From Bacillota bacterium (GTDB taxonomy: Bacteria; Bacillota; Clostridia; Saccharofermentanales; Saccharofermentanaceae): a DNA stretch of 64,000 nucleotides. A program made the position numbers and the translations under genes. Shown here in pieces: positions 17,156 through 26,140 of this stretch. The notes beneath the pieces are model-generated. The model was not told the DNA's origin. It saw only the letters and a list, made by a program, of their open reading frames with translations, and made no database searches. The first letter of the stretch is position 1, and each line of letters opens with the position of its first letter. The stretch is from NCBI GenBank assembly GCA_023397475.1, contig JAEWUD010000048.1, positions 62,001 to 126,000 of the forward strand, in the 5' to 3' direction.

Positions 17156-17226
17156 TTTGGATTTCTTCTTAGCAAACAATGTAAAACGTTATACGGTTGA
17201 TTTGCAGGCAGAATGTCGTTATCTGA

Positions 17227-18297
17227 TCAGACCTTGATCGTCCAACCGTACTTGTCCTCGAGAAGCCCTTTCTGGACTCCTGTGATCGTATCATAGAAGA
17301 GCTGGGCAACCGGTCCGATCTTGTTGTCGTTGATCGTGATGACCGTGTCCTCATACTTCAGCTCACCGACCGGAGAGATGACGGCGGCGGTGCCGGATCC
17401 GAAGGCTTCCGTAAGTCGCTTGGACTTGCCGGCCTCGATCAACTCGTCGATCGATAGGCGCTTCTCTTCAACTTCCATGCCGAGGGATTTGGCGAGCTCG
17501 ATGCAGGAGCGACGCGTGATACCGGGGAGAATACTGCCGTTCAGCGCAGGTGTTACCAATTTACCGTCGATCACGAAGAGGATATTCATAGAACCGACCT
17601 CTTCGATATATTTCTGCTCGATTCCGTCCAGCCAAAGAACCTGAACGTAACCCTTCTTGTGTGCAATATCCTGGGCGATCAGGCTGGAAGCATAATTTCC
17701 GGCACACTTGGTGAAACCGGTTCCGCCTCTGACGGCACGGACGTAATTATCTTCGACATAGATCTTCACCGGATTGATGCCCTGCGGATAGTATGCGCCG
17801 GACGGTGCGAGAATGATCATGAAACGGTACGTGTACGAAGGACGCACACCGAGATAGGGATCCGTAGCGATCACGAAGGGGCGAATGTAGAGGGACTCTC
17901 CCTCGCCGGAAGGAATCCAGTCGCGATCCAGCGATACGAGTTCCTTCGTCGCATACACGCAGAAATCTTCGTCAAGAGCAGGAATTACGAGACGCTCATC
18001 CGAGTTATTCATTCGCTCATAATTCAACCGGGGACGGAAAAGATTTATGGTCCCATCCGGACAACGATAGGCCTTGAGTCCTTCGAAAACAGCCTGTCCA
18101 TAATGGAATACCATGGCGGAAGGCTCGATCAGGAAGGGAGCGTACGCCTCGATTCTTGGGTTAATCCACCCCTGACCTTCGACGTAATCCATGATGAACA
18201 TGTGATCGGTGAAGTTCTGGCCAAATGGAAGCGGCTGACCCGGGACGGGCTTCTGCTTGGGATTCTTCGTCATTGTCACGGGAATCGCTGGGTACAT
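17227..18297 (-). CDS. ilvE: Branched-chain amino acid aminotransferase
   Basis: A 356-residue fold-type IV PLP enzyme that transfers the amino group between glutamate and the 2-oxoacids of valine, leucine and isoleucine. VFHYGQAVFEGLKAY (about residue 64), the PLP lysine in GTGFTKCAGNYA (about 195), EVGSMNILFV (about 232) and the NGSILPGITRRS turn (about 260) match the long, eukaryote-like BCAT subgroup. AGGAGG lies eight bases before the ATG. Its 2-oxoacid products are the substrates of the VorABC ferredoxin oxidoreductase encoded 18 kb away. It stands alone between a bidirectional terminator and the divergent uvrB promoter region. Confidence 0.94.
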   Translation of the reverse strand: MYPAIPVTMTKNPKQKPVPGQPLPFGQNFTDHMFIMDYVEGQGWINPRIEAYAPFLIEPSAMVFHYGQAVFEGLKAYRCPDGTINLFRPRLNYERMNNSDERLVIPALDEDFCVYATKELVSLDRDWIPSGEGESLYIRPFVIATDPYLGVRPSYTYRFMIILAPSGAYYPQGINPVKIYVEDNYVRAVRGGTGFTKCAGNYASSLIAQDIAHKKGYVQVLWLDGIEQKYIEEVGSMNILFVIDGKLVTPALNGSILPGITRRSCIELAKSLGMEVEEKRLSIDELIEAGKSKRLTEAFGSGTAAVISPVGELKYEDTVITINDNKIGPVAQLFYDTITGVQKGLLEDKYGWTIKV

Positions 18298-18425
18298 ATT
18301 GCTTTCCTCCTAAGAATATAAGGGTTTCTTTCATCGTTTAGTATCATAGTACATTTTTGCAGAAAAGTGCAGTCCATCCTTCAAAAAAACGAAAATCGTT
18401 GAATTTTCTTCTCGCATACGACGTG

Positions 18426-18454
18426 TTGAACATTTGTTCTGGTTCCCGTATAAT
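18426..18454 (+). promoter_or_regulatory. uvrB promoter with embedded LexA (SOS) box
   Basis: TTGAAC (18426-18431) and TATAAT (18449-18454) are spaced by exactly 17 bases. GAACATTTGTTC at 18428-18439 matches the Gram-positive LexA box (GAAC-N4-GTTC) and overlaps the -35 box and spacer, so LexA would block RNA polymerase here. Confidence 0.85.
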
Positions 18455-18502
18455 GTCGTTAGAATGTATATCAAATTTTTCGATTGGGTAAGGTGAATGA
18501 GT

Positions 18503-20554
18503 ATGAAGGATCAGGGTTCGGGTCGAAGCGAAGTTCCGGTCGTATTGGAGGAGCGTCCGTTCCGTCTTGCGTCGGATATGCGGCCTACGGGAGATCAGCC
18601 CGCGGCGATCGATAAACTCGTCAACGGAATCCGAGAAGGTTTGGCTGCGCAGACCTTGCTGGGAGTCACCGGATCCGGCAAGACATTTACGATGGCGAAT
18701 ATTATCGAACGCCTGCAGAGACCGACGCTTGTCATCGCTCATAACAAGACGCTGGCGGCGCAGCTTTGCGCCGAGTTTAAGGCATTTTTCCCGGATAACG
18801 CCGTGGAATTCTTCGTGTCGTATTACGATTATTATCAGCCGGAAGCGTATATCGCTGCATCCGATACGTATATTGAGAAGGATTCCGCGATCAACGATGA
18901 GATCGACCGGATGCGGCATTCTGCCACATCGTCTCTTCTGGAGCGGCGGGACGTGATCGTCGTCGCTTCCGTATCCTGCATTTACGGGTTGGGAGACCCG
19001 GAGGATTATCGGGAGATGATGCTCAGTCTTCGTCCCGGCATGAGGAAGGATCGAGATCAGATCATTCGCGAATTGATCTCTCTTCAGTATGCGAGGAATG
19101 ATTTTGAGGTGAAGCGCGGTGCTTTTCGCGTTCGCGGAGACACCATTGACATTTTCCCCCCGTCCAGTGAGAATCTCTTGACCCGCGTCACTTTCTTCGG
19201 CGATACGATTGAGCGGATTACGGAGGTAGACGCGATCACCGGCAAGATCCAGTGGGCGCGCAATTACACCGCGATCTTTCCCGCGTCGCACTATGCGACG
19301 AGTCAGCAGAAGATGAAGAAGGCTTTGGTCACGATTGAGGCGGAGCTTGATCTTCGATTGCAGGAGCTGCGGGAGCAGGGCAAGATCATCGAGGCCTATC
19401 GTCTGGAGCAGAGGACGCGTTATGATCTGGAGATGCTCCGCGAGACGGGGTTCTGTAAGGGGATAGAGAACTATTCACGGCATCTGTCTTCGCGAGAACC
19501 GGGATCGCCGCCCTATACACTCCTTGACTTCTTCCCGGATGATTATCTTCTGATGATTGATGAATCACACGTTTCGATTCCGCAGATCGGCGCGATGTTT
19601 AACGGTGATCGGTCGCGCAAGACCAGCCTTGTGGAATATGGGTTTCGTCTTCCGTCTGCCTATGACAACCGACCGCTTCGCTTCGAAGAGTTTGAGAAGA
19701 AGATGCGTACAGCTCTCTTTGTCTCCGCGACACCTTCGGTATATGAGGCCGAGCACAGTCTTCAGACTGCGGAGCAGATCATTCGTCCGACAGGACTTGT
19801 GGATCCTCAGATTGCGGTACGGCCGGTGGAAGGACAGATTGATGACATCCTTTCTGAACTGAAGGAGGCCACAGGCCGGAATGAGAGATCACTCGTTTTG
19901 ACATTAACCAAGAAGATGGCGGAGGATCTCTCCGCTTTCCTCGCCAACGAAGGGATCAAGGTCAAGTATCTCCATTCCGACATCGATACGGTCGAACGCA
20001 TGAAGTTGTTACGCGACCTGCGACAGGGTGTCTTTGACGTTCTTGTCGGAATCAACCTGCTTCGCGAAGGTCTTGACCTTCCGGAAGTCTCACGCATCAT
20101 GATTCTGGACGCGGACAAGGAAGGCTTCCTTCGCTCCGCGAGATCCTTGATTCAGATCATCGGGCGCGCGGCCCGCAATGTTAACGGAATGGTCATTCTT
20201 TATGCAGATCAGATCACAGACAGTATGTTCGCCGCAATTTCAGAGACGAACAGAAGACGTGAGATCCAAATCGCGTATAATGAGAAGAACGGTATCACCC
20301 CGACGAGTATTCGCAAAGAAGTTCGGGGCGTTCTCGACACGATCGAAGAGATCAGTCGCGAGGAAGGTGTCGACGAGAAACAGTTGGAGAATCTCCTTAC
20401 AGACAAGGCGCCGGATCTTTCGAAGCAGGAACTTCAGAAGATTGCCAAGCGTCTGGAGAAGGAGATGAAGGAAGCCGCTTCCAAGCTCGAGTTCGAGGAG
20501 GCTGCCCGTCTTCGGGACCTTCTTGTCGCTGTCAAAGGCCGTATCCATTCTTGA
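18503..20554 (+). CDS. uvrB: Excinuclease ABC subunit B
   Basis: A 683-residue helicase-like damage-verification subunit of nucleotide excision repair. Walker A is GVTGSGKTF (about residue 52). The damage-probing hairpin YYDYYQPEAYIAASDTYIEK is at about 106, the DEAD-type box is LMIDESH (about 352), and helicase motifs VGINLLREGLDLPEV and QIIGRAARN lie at about 515-560. The UvrC-binding UVR motif is at the C-terminus. An ATG at 18497 is too close to AAGGTG, so I use the ATG at 18503. Induction by DNA damage is expected from the LexA box. dnaE follows after 29 bases and may share the transcript. Confidence 0.97.
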   Translation: MKDQGSGRSEVPVVLEERPFRLASDMRPTGDQPAAIDKLVNGIREGLAAQTLLGVTGSGKTFTMANIIERLQRPTLVIAHNKTLAAQLCAEFKAFFPDNAVEFFVSYYDYYQPEAYIAASDTYIEKDSAINDEIDRMRHSATSSLLERRDVIVVASVSCIYGLGDPEDYREMMLSLRPGMRKDRDQIIRELISLQYARNDFEVKRGAFRVRGDTIDIFPPSSENLLTRVTFFGDTIERITEVDAITGKIQWARNYTAIFPASHYATSQQKMKKALVTIEAELDLRLQELREQGKIIEAYRLEQRTRYDLEMLRETGFCKGIENYSRHLSSREPGSPPYTLLDFFPDDYLLMIDESHVSIPQIGAMFNGDRSRKTSLVEYGFRLPSAYDNRPLRFEEFEKKMRTALFVSATPSVYEAEHSLQTAEQIIRPTGLVDPQIAVRPVEGQIDDILSELKEATGRNERSLVLTLTKKMAEDLSAFLANEGIKVKYLHSDIDTVERMKLLRDLRQGVFDVLVGINLLREGLDLPEVSRIMILDADKEGFLRSARSLIQIIGRAARNVNGMVILYADQITDSMFAAISETNRRREIQIAYNEKNGITPTSIRKEVRGVLDTIEEISREEGVDEKQLENLLTDKAPDLSKQELQKIAKRLEKEMKEAASKLEFEEAARLRDLLVAVKGRIHS

Positions 20555-20583
20555 TTGAATTCAAACAGAGAGGATCATAACGC

Positions 20584-23500
20584 ATGGCCGTGCCGGGAAG
20601 TGGATTTGTTCATTTGCATCTTCATACAGAGTTCAGCCTGTTGGACGGCGCAATCCGGATCAAGGCTCTGGCGGCGCGTCTTCGCGAACTTGGACAAACA
20701 TCGTGTGCCATCACGGATCATGGAGTCATGTATGGTACCGTAGATTTCTATCGGATCATGAAGGCAGAGGGAATTCATCCGATCATCGGGTGTGAGTGTT
20801 ATGTTGCACCGCGCGGTCGTATGCAGAAAGAAGGTAACGCGGATCGGGATCCATACCATCTGATACTTCTGGCAAAGGATCAGACGGGCCTCATGAACCT
20901 GAACCGACTGGTATCCGCGGGGTTTTCCGAAGGCTTCTATTATCGCCCTCGTATCGATCGTGAGCTTCTTGAGAAATATCACGAAGGTCTTATCGCTCTC
21001 TCCGCATGCCTGGCCGGCGAAGTTTCACAGGCGATTATCGGCGAGCAGTATGAGGAAGCCCGCAAGACAGCCGAGTGGTATGATCGCGTTTTCGGCCGCG
21101 ATAATTTCTTTCTTGAGATTCAAAGCAACACGATTCCGGTGCAGGCGAGAGTGAATGCTCACCTGATCCGCATATCGGCGGAGACGGGAATTCCTCTTGT
21201 CGCGACCAATGATTGTCATTATATGCTTCGGGAAGATGCCAAGGCTCACGATGTTCTTCTCTGTATGCAGACAGGTAAACACATATCGGACAAGGATCGT
21301 ATGCGCATGCCGACGGAGGATTTCTATGTTCGCTCCGAAGCGGAGATGCGGGATTTCTTTCCGAATATTCCGTCCGCGATCGAGAATACCGTGCGAATCG
21401 CCCAAAGATGTGATGCCGGTTATGTTTTCGGAGATATTCATCTGCCGTCTTTTGAGATTCCTTCGGCGTATACGGATCATGAGAAATATCTGCGCGACCT
21501 TTCTCTGACCGGTTTGGCGAAGAGGCTCGACGGGAAACCGGAATCTGCCAAGCGCGATCAGTATATGGAACGGCTTGACTATGAGTTAACCGTCATAAAC
21601 CAGATGGGATTTACGGATTACTACCTGATTGTTTGGGATTTTATTAAGTATGCTCGTGACCACGAGATTATGGTCGGACCGGGTCGCGGATCCGGAGCGG
21701 GTTCTCTTGTCGCGTATTCCCTGGCGATTACGAATATCGATCCGATGAAGTACAATCTAATCTTCGAGCGATTTCTCAACAGCGAGCGCGTGAGCATGCC
21801 GGACTTTGATATTGACTTTTGTTATGAACGCAGACCCGAGGTGATCAGCTATGTCACCCGGAAATACGGCGCGGATCGCGTTGCCCAGGTCATTACCTTC
21901 GGAACCCTTGCGGCGAGGGCTTGTGTCAGGGATGTCGCCCGCGCGCTTGAGATGCCTTACTCCGACACGGATCGGCTCGCCAAGATGATACCGGGCACAC
22001 CGGGGATGACGATTCAGAAAGCGCTCGAACTCTCCACTGAACTGAAATCCAGCTATGACACGCAAGCACTTGTACGAGAAGTTATTGACACGGCGATTCT
22101 TTTCGAGGGTATGCCGCGACACGCTTCCACCCATGCCGCCGGTGTTGTCATTTCGGGACGTCCGTTGACGGACCTGGCCCCTCTGTCAAAGAATGACGAA
22201 TCGATTGTCGTTCAGTTCGACAAGAATAATGTGGAGGCGATCGGACTCTTAAAGTTCGATTTTCTCGGGCTGCGCACCCTGACGGTGTTGCGCGATGCCG
22301 CGGAGTATGTGATGGAGAATCGCGGAATCTGGATTGACTATGACCAGATTCCACTCGACGATCCTGAGGTTTATCGCATGATCAGCCGCGGCGATACGGA
22401 GGGGATTTTCCAGTTGGAGAGTTCCGGTATGACGAATTTCATGACCGAGCTGATGCCGGAAACTCTGGAAGATATCATAGCGGGAATTTCTCTTTATCGT
22501 CCGGGTCCGATGGACCAGATTCCGAAGTATGTCAAAGCTCGTCACGACAAATCTTCGCTGGCTTACGATCACCCTCTTCTGGAACCGATTCTCAATGTGA
22601 CGTATGGTTGCATGGTTTATCAGGAACAGGTCATGCAAATCGTTCGCGATCTCGCCGGTTTCTCGATGGGGCAATCCGATAATATTCGTCGTGCGATGAG
22701 TAAGAAGAAGGCCGCACTCATGGAGACGTACAGGAAACTCTTCATCTATGGCGGTGAAGATGATCTTGGACGTCACGTGGACGGCGCTTTGGCGCGCGGT
22801 GTCCCCGAGAAGATCGCGAACAAACTCTATGACGATGTCGCACAGTTTTCAGGGTACGCATTCAATAAGTCGCACGCCGCCGCATATGCGGTTGTCGGTT
22901 ATTACACCGCCTATATGAAGTATTATTACCCGACGGAGTTTATGGCTGCGATGCTGAACAGTTTTCGCGGGAACCTGAATCAGACCTCGTGGTATGTTGC
23001 CTGTGCCAAGAAGATGGGGATCCGAATTCTTCCTCCGGATGTCAACAAGAGCATGCTGAAGTTTACTACAGAGGGGGCAGACGCGATTCGTATCGGTTTA
23101 TCCGCGGTGAAGAACGCGGGCGAAGGTGCGATCGCGCGCTTGATTGAGGAACGTACGTCCGGGGGAGAATATGTATCGTACGGCGATTTTTTGCGACGAA
23201 TGCAGAAGGTTGACCTCAATAAGAAGATGATCGAATCCTTCATCTTCGCCTCCGCATTGGACGGCTTCGGGGTCTCCCGCGCTGCAATGGCGGCAGCCTT
23301 GGACCCCTATCTGTCACTTTTACAATCCGCGCGGCGACGAGCAATGGATGGTCAGATCTCATTATTTGGCACGGTGGGAGATTCGGGCGACGACACTGTC
23401 GTAGAACCGAGTTACCCGCCGGTAGAGGAATTCAAGGCTGCCGAAAGACTGTCGAGAGAGAAGGAAGTCCTCGGGCTTTATATCTCCGGTCATCCCTTGG

Positions 23501-24309
23501 AGGACTATACACTGGCGATCGCGAACCGGACAGATACGGACAGTTCGGCCTTCCTGACGGGAAACGCGGAGGAAGAGATACTTACGGATCATACGGTGAA
23601 CGACAATGACCGCGTCAAGATGGCGGGAATTCTTCTTTCGCGATCCACAAAAACGATCCGAAATACGGAGATGATGGCTTTTCTGAACATGGAAGACATG
23701 ATGGGAACCTTCGAAGTCATTGTTTTTCCGGAGGCTTTACGCAAGTACGCGCCCATTCTTCAGGAGAATCGTGTTCTCAAAGTAACGGGCAAGGTCAGAA
23801 TACGACTCGATGAAGCGCCCAAACTCGTTGCCGAGCATATCGAGGTACTTCTTCCCAACGACGAAGAGAAGTATAAAGCACCGGAGCCTCCGGATCGCAG
23901 AGCCGGTTCACAAACGAGAAGACCGGCGCCGAAGCGTGAGGTGACGGTTGTCGAGCGCAAGCACGAAGATCGACAATCGCAACCGTCGGAGAGCAGCAAC
24001 GAGACAAGGGATGAGCAACCGTCGGATAGAAGGAATGAGACAAGGGATGTGCAACCGGCGGAGAACTCCGTTATGAACAAGGATGTGCAGCGACTTTGCA
24101 TCCGGTACTATGGCACGGAGAAGGATGAAGGATTTCATCGATTGCTCTCAATGCTTGAGTACTTTCATGGATCGATGCCCGTCATTGTCGCATTACCCGG
24201 GGAGAAGAGAAGTATACGTTTGCCGGAGAAGTTCGCCGTTGATCCGCAGAATGATATTCTCAAAGAGTTCGCCCGGGTCTTTGGCTTTGACAATTTGGCT
24301 ATATTTTAG
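20584..24309 (+). CDS. dnaE: DNA polymerase III subunit alpha (DnaE)
   Basis: A 1241-residue C-family replicative polymerase. The N-terminal PHP domain begins with HLHLHTEFSLLDGA. The polymerase palm carries PGRGSGAGS (about residue 363) and catalytic aspartates in PDFDIDFCYERR (about 405). A helix-hairpin-helix region, then an OB-fold (VKMAGILLSRSTKTIRN, about 1015) follow. Between the OB-fold and the last domain lies a polar linker with three 12-residue repeats beginning QPS/QPA. GAGAGGA precedes the ATG. In Firmicutes such DnaE enzymes work with PolC. Location behind the LexA-controlled uvrB promoter could link its level to DNA damage. Confidence 0.95.
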   Translation: MAVPGSGFVHLHLHTEFSLLDGAIRIKALAARLRELGQTSCAITDHGVMYGTVDFYRIMKAEGIHPIIGCECYVAPRGRMQKEGNADRDPYHLILLAKDQTGLMNLNRLVSAGFSEGFYYRPRIDRELLEKYHEGLIALSACLAGEVSQAIIGEQYEEARKTAEWYDRVFGRDNFFLEIQSNTIPVQARVNAHLIRISAETGIPLVATNDCHYMLREDAKAHDVLLCMQTGKHISDKDRMRMPTEDFYVRSEAEMRDFFPNIPSAIENTVRIAQRCDAGYVFGDIHLPSFEIPSAYTDHEKYLRDLSLTGLAKRLDGKPESAKRDQYMERLDYELTVINQMGFTDYYLIVWDFIKYARDHEIMVGPGRGSGAGSLVAYSLAITNIDPMKYNLIFERFLNSERVSMPDFDIDFCYERRPEVISYVTRKYGADRVAQVITFGTLAARACVRDVARALEMPYSDTDRLAKMIPGTPGMTIQKALELSTELKSSYDTQALVREVIDTAILFEGMPRHASTHAAGVVISGRPLTDLAPLSKNDESIVVQFDKNNVEAIGLLKFDFLGLRTLTVLRDAAEYVMENRGIWIDYDQIPLDDPEVYRMISRGDTEGIFQLESSGMTNFMTELMPETLEDIIAGISLYRPGPMDQIPKYVKARHDKSSLAYDHPLLEPILNVTYGCMVYQEQVMQIVRDLAGFSMGQSDNIRRAMSKKKAALMETYRKLFIYGGEDDLGRHVDGALARGVPEKIANKLYDDVAQFSGYAFNKSHAAAYAVVGYYTAYMKYYYPTEFMAAMLNSFRGNLNQTSWYVACAKKMGIRILPPDVNKSMLKFTTEGADAIRIGLSAVKNAGEGAIARLIEERTSGGEYVSYGDFLRRMQKVDLNKKMIESFIFASALDGFGVSRAAMAAALDPYLSLLQSARRRAMDGQISLFGTVGDSGDDTVVEPSYPPVEEFKAAERLSREKEVLGLYISGHPLEDYTLAIANRTDTDSSAFLTGNAEEEILTDHTVNDNDRVKMAGILLSRSTKTIRNTEMMAFLNMEDMMGTFEVIVFPEALRKYAPILQENRVLKVTGKVRIRLDEAPKLVAEHIEVLLPNDEEKYKAPEPPDRRAGSQTRRPAPKREVTVVERKHEDRQSQPSESSNETRDEQPSDRRNETRDVQPAENSVMNKDVQRLCIRYYGTEKDEGFHRLLSMLEYFHGSMPVIVALPGEKRSIRLPEKFAVDPQNDILKEFARVFGFDNLAIF
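23980..24087 (+). repeat. Three tandem 36-bp repeats inside dnaE
   Basis: Units at 23980-24015, 24016-24051 and 24052-24087 each begin CAACCG and contain AACAAGG or GACAAGG. They encode 12-residue units starting QPSESS, QPSDRR and QPAENS. The first two are the closest match; the third has diverged. The repeat falls in the non-conserved linker, so copy number could vary without harming the enzyme. Confidence 0.85.
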
Positions 24310-24462
24310 AAGGCACAAGGCCGTTTGATTGGAATATCGACGTTTTTTTTGTGTTTGAAAACGCAAACTCTTCCGATAGCTTTTTCTTTTTTTGTCATGC
24401 CTGTATAATGAAAAAGTCTGAAAATGTTTTTCGCGTATATGAAGAAAGAATAGGTGACACTA
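24310..24462 (+). promoter_or_regulatory. Intergenic region with pfkA -10 box
   Basis: A perfect TATAAT at 24404-24409 lies 54 bases before the pfkA start. The -35 zone is T-rich without a good match. An oligo-T run at 24343-24350 follows dnaE, but no convincing stem precedes it, so the dnaE terminator is unclear. Confidence 0.4.
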
Positions 24463-25515
24463 ATGATAGATGATTATAACGTAACAAACATTCCGAGCCT
24501 CAAGGAAATGGTCGCTACAAACTATGATACAATTGCCGAGAATGAGATCCCCGAAATTCGCGGAATCGGAATTCTGACCAGCGGTGGCGACGCTCCCGGA
24601 ATGAACGCCACGATCCGTGCGGTAGTTCGCGCCGGCATTAAGAGCGGTTATAAGATGCTCGGCGTCAAGAGAGGTTATCACGGCCTCTGGAAGGGTGAGA
24701 TAGAAGAGATTACCAAGCGCGACGTCTCGGAGAAGTTGCAGCGAGGCGGAACCTTCCTTATGACCGCGCGCTCGAAGACTTTCGAGACACCCGAGGGGGT
24801 TCTCAAAGGTGCGAAGATGTGCAAGGTCTTCGGTATCGACGTTCTCGTCGTCATCGGCGGTGACGGATCCTACCGGGGCGCAAGAGATCTGGCTCGAATC
24901 GGAATTCCTGTCATCGGTCTTCCGGGAACCATTGATAATGACATAGCCTCTACCGAGTACACGATCGGCTATGACACAGCGATGAATACGGCGATGGAAG
25001 CGATCGATAAATTGCGGGACACCGCGTCATCGCATGAACGTTGCAGTGTCATTGAGGTTATGGGACGCCGCGCCGGCTATATTGCCTTAAATGTCGGCAT
25101 CGCGACGGGAGCTGAGGTTATTCTGATTCCGGAACATCCGTATGACTTTAACAAAGATGTTGTAAAGGTTATACTGGACGGAAGAAATGCCGGAAAGCAC
25201 CACTACATCGTTATTGTCGCGGAGGGCGCAGGCAAGACCGTAGAGATTGCGCAGAGAATTGAGGAAGCGACTGGTATTGAGTCGAGACCGACGATTCTCG
25301 GGCATCTTCAGCGAGGTGGCAGTCCGACGTTGAGAGATCGAACGATGGCAAGTCTGATGGGCATTCATGCCATCGAATGCATCGATGCCAGACGTCTGAA
25401 TCGCTTGGTCATCTTCAAGGATGGACGCATCTCCGATGTTGACATTGAAGAAGGTCTTCGTATGCAAAAGACGATTACAGAAGAGGAATTGGGCAGGGCG
25501 AAGGTTCTGTCCTAA
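24463..25515 (+). CDS. pfkA: ATP-dependent 6-phosphofructokinase with N-terminal extension
   Basis: A 350-residue PFK that phosphorylates fructose 6-phosphate in glycolysis. GGDGSYRGA (about residue 130) is the ATP-type rather than the PPi-type (GGDD) signature. The catalytic aspartate is in PGTIDNDI (about 155), and substrate residues in MGRRAGYIAL and LGHLQRGGSP are present. Ordinary bacterial PfkA begins a few residues before the GILTSGGDAPGMN loop, but here about 35 residues precede it. AGGTG is six bases before the ATG at 24463; a GTG at 24454 and an ATG at 24469 are alternatives, none of which removes the extension. pgsA starts seven bases after its stop. Confidence 0.93.
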   Translation: MIDDYNVTNIPSLKEMVATNYDTIAENEIPEIRGIGILTSGGDAPGMNATIRAVVRAGIKSGYKMLGVKRGYHGLWKGEIEEITKRDVSEKLQRGGTFLMTARSKTFETPEGVLKGAKMCKVFGIDVLVVIGGDGSYRGARDLARIGIPVIGLPGTIDNDIASTEYTIGYDTAMNTAMEAIDKLRDTASSHERCSVIEVMGRRAGYIALNVGIATGAEVILIPEHPYDFNKDVVKVILDGRNAGKHHYIVIVAEGAGKTVEIAQRIEEATGIESRPTILGHLQRGGSPTLRDRTMASLMGIHAIECIDARRLNRLVIFKDGRISDVDIEEGLRMQKTITEEELGRAKVLS

Positions 25516-25522
25516 GGGAGTT

Positions 25523-26137
25523 ATGAAGTTCAAAATGTCCTGGACCATACCCAACGTGTTGACAACGGTTCGTCTCGCGGCGATACCGTTTATGGCCGTA
25601 TTCATTTATTTGAGCGGCCAACCGGGTCCGGAGGGCGGACGTTTTGGAATGATCGCATTCTGTTTCTTTGTCGCGATTTGGGTAACCGATATGCTCGACG
25701 GATTTATCGCGCGTCGATTTAATCAGGTTTCTGATTTCGGCAAGATCTACGATCCGTTCGTCGATAAGCTTTTCCAGTTCACGACGGCGTTCATGCTCTT
25801 TCTTATCTCCCGTCTGCCCCTGTGGGTCGTCATATTCATCATCGTGAAGGAAGTTCTCATGCTTTTAGGCGGAGCCTATATTCTTCAGAAGAAGCGTGTG
25901 GTCGTCCATTCCAAATGGTATGGCAAGGCATCGACGGTTCTGTTCGTCATTGCTCTAGCAGCGGTGTTCTTCATTCCGTATGACGCCAGTACTTTACTTC
26001 ACATTATCTTTGTTCCACCGGTTTTTATGTCGTCTTTTGCCACGATCTGTTACGGAGTAACTCTTTTCAAGGACACTTCGAAGATTTACGGTGACCCCAA
26101 AGACGACCATTCGTCAGAACATCTGACAGAAGGATAA
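25523..26137 (+). CDS. pgsA: CDP-diacylglycerol-glycerol-3-phosphate 3-phosphatidyltransferase
   Basis: A 204-residue integral membrane CDP-alcohol phosphotransferase that makes phosphatidylglycerophosphate, the precursor of phosphatidylglycerol. The signature D-x2-DG-x2-AR-x8-G-x3-D-x3-D is intact: DMLDGFIARR followed by GKIYDPFVDK (about residues 57-83). About five hydrophobic segments are visible. The frame is open well upstream inside pfkA, but AGGGAG before the ATG at 25523 marks the start; an ATG at 25535 is an alternative with wider spacing. Its product is the substrate consumed by the LTA-synthase-like enzyme at 5.1-7.0 kb. Confidence 0.92.
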   Translation: MKFKMSWTIPNVLTTVRLAAIPFMAVFIYLSGQPGPEGGRFGMIAFCFFVAIWVTDMLDGFIARRFNQVSDFGKIYDPFVDKLFQFTTAFMLFLISRLPLWVVIFIIVKEVLMLLGGAYILQKKRVVVHSKWYGKASTVLFVIALAAVFFIPYDASTLLHIIFVPPVFMSSFATICYGVTLFKDTSKIYGDPKDDHSSEHLTEG

Positions 26138-26140
26138 TCT

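Noticed and set aside
24310..24403. Terminator after dnaE
   Set aside because: A T8 run exists, but the sequence before it forms no stem longer than about three pairs.
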